Positions 63,573 to 64,000 of a stretch of 64,000 nucleotides of DNA are shown here, piece after piece. Source of the DNA: JAGHKQ01 sp041920565 (lineage in GTDB: Bacteria > Bacillota > Bacilli > Bacillales > Bacillaceae_G); the NCBI GenBank assembly GCA_041920565.1, contig JBHGXS010000133.1:1-64000 (forward strand), in the 5' to 3' direction. The notes under the pieces were generated by a model. That model did not search any database, was not told where the DNA came from, and worked only from the letters and a program-made list of their open reading frames with translations. Position 1 is the first letter of the stretch; each line of letters opens with the position of its first letter. The position numbers were made by a program, and so were the translations under genes.

Positions 63573-64000
63573 ATGAAGTTGCCGCGTTATTTAAAGTGGT
63601 TGGCCGTTTTAACTTCTTTCGACTTATTGCTCGTTCTGCTCGGAGGGGCATTGGTTACAAAAACAGGATCGGGGCAAGGATGCGGAAAGTCATGGCCTTT
63701 ATGTAACGGAAAGTTTCTTCCATGGCCGCTGTCTATGGAGACAATCATTGAGCTCAGCCATCGGCTTGTATCAGGTTCTGCGGGACTGTTGGTATTGCTT
63801 TTATGCATTTTAGCCTGGCGTAAAATTGGACATGTTCGCGAAACAAAATTCTTAGCAATCGTAGCTTTTCTATTTTTAGTGGCTCAAGCGTTGATCGGAG
63901 CTGCGGCAGTTGTATGGGGACAATCTCCTGTAGTGCTGGCAGCCCATTTCGGGATTTCATTAATCTCATTCGCTTCTGTATTGCTGCTCACACTGCTTAT
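63573..64000 (+). CDS. ctaA: Heme A synthase CtaA (partial, 5' end)
   Basis: The first 142 codons run to the right edge of the window. Starts MKLPRYLKWLAVLTSFDLLLVLLGGALVTKTGSGQGCGKSWPLC; GGCAGG stands upstream. Helices 1-4 of eight. The first-half heme-ligand HRLVSGSAG (about residue 66) and the extracellular cysteine pair (GCGKSWPLC, about 35-42) are present. Oxidises heme O to heme A for the caa3 oxidase. Confidence 0.94.
   Translation, partial: MKLPRYLKWLAVLTSFDLLLVLLGGALVTKTGSGQGCGKSWPLCNGKFLPWPLSMETIIELSHRLVSGSAGLLVLLLCILAWRKIGHVRETKFLAIVAFLFLVAQALIGAAAVVWGQSPVVLAAHFGISLISFASVLLLTLL

Noticed and set aside
1..64000. CRISPR arrays, tRNA or rRNA genes, prophage or toxin-antitoxin pairs
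   Set aside because: Looked for on both strands by eye; no regular repeat-spacer pattern, cloverleaf or relevant protein found.

Overview
The window is a chromosomal core segment of a low-GC, endospore-forming Firmicute of the family Bacillaceae. The evidence is the gene order, which follows the Bacillus subtilis stretch from pyr through ylm, sigG/sigE, the dcw cluster and ylb to cta, together with the sporulation genes sigE, sigG, spoIIGA, spoVD, spoVE, ylbJ and an rsfA-type regulator, and the bacillithiol gene bshC. Protein sequences look closer to the B. cereus side of the genus than to B. subtilis, but the species cannot be fixed from the sequence alone.

Layout. (1) 1-9370, minus strand: pyrimidine operon pyrR-pyrP-pyrB-pyrC-pyrAA-pyrAB-pyrK (pyrK runs off the left edge), with three PyrR-type attenuators and a sigma-A promoter. 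(2) 9366-14460: rluD, lspA, ylyA and ileS, the last behind a T-box leader with an ATC specifier. (3) 14490-18484: divIVA-ylmH-ylmG-sepF-ylmE-ylmD-ylmC. (4) 18635-21300: sigG, sigE, spoIIGA, with the 22-bp-spacer promoter expected for Spo0A-dependent spoIIG. (5) 21470-38700: ftsZ, ftsA, sbp, ylxX, ylxW, divIB, murB, spoVE, murD, mraY, murE, spoVD, pbpB, ftsL, rsmH. Two genes usual in this cluster, murG (between spoVE and murB) and mraZ (between bshC and rsmH), are not there. (6) 39131-50384: bshC, panE, ylbP, rsfA-like, an enoyl-CoA hydratase, rpmF, ylbN, ylbM, ylbL, ylbK, ylbJ, coaD, rsmD. (7) 50385-51110: the only clearly accessory patch. It holds a plus-strand small RNA candidate that fits CsfG and the 3' remnant of an IS200/IS605-type tnpB with its structured right end. 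(8) 51111-56970: ylbG, ylbF, ylbE, ylbD, ylbC, ylbA and several small conserved or unknown genes. (9) 56496-64000: ctaM-like DUF420, ctaG, ctaF, ctaE, ctaD, ctaC, ctaB and, divergently, the start of ctaA.

How it fits together: the window supplies UMP synthesis, isoleucyl-tRNA charging, lipid-linked peptidoglycan precursors and their polymerisation at the septum (Mur enzymes, MraY, PbpB, FtsA/FtsZ/SepF/DivIVA), the switch of part of that machinery to spore formation (SpoIIGA, SigE, SigG, SpoVD, SpoVE), and assembly of a caa3-type cytochrome oxidase with heme A. No tRNA, rRNA, CRISPR array, prophage or defence island was seen. The points most worth a second look are the CsfG-like RNA, the tnpB relic with its omega-RNA-like end, a pair of related structured repeats (39005-39128 and 55436-55543), the missing murG and mraZ, and a divergent promoter pair with fully overlapping -35 boxes between ylbN and ylbM.
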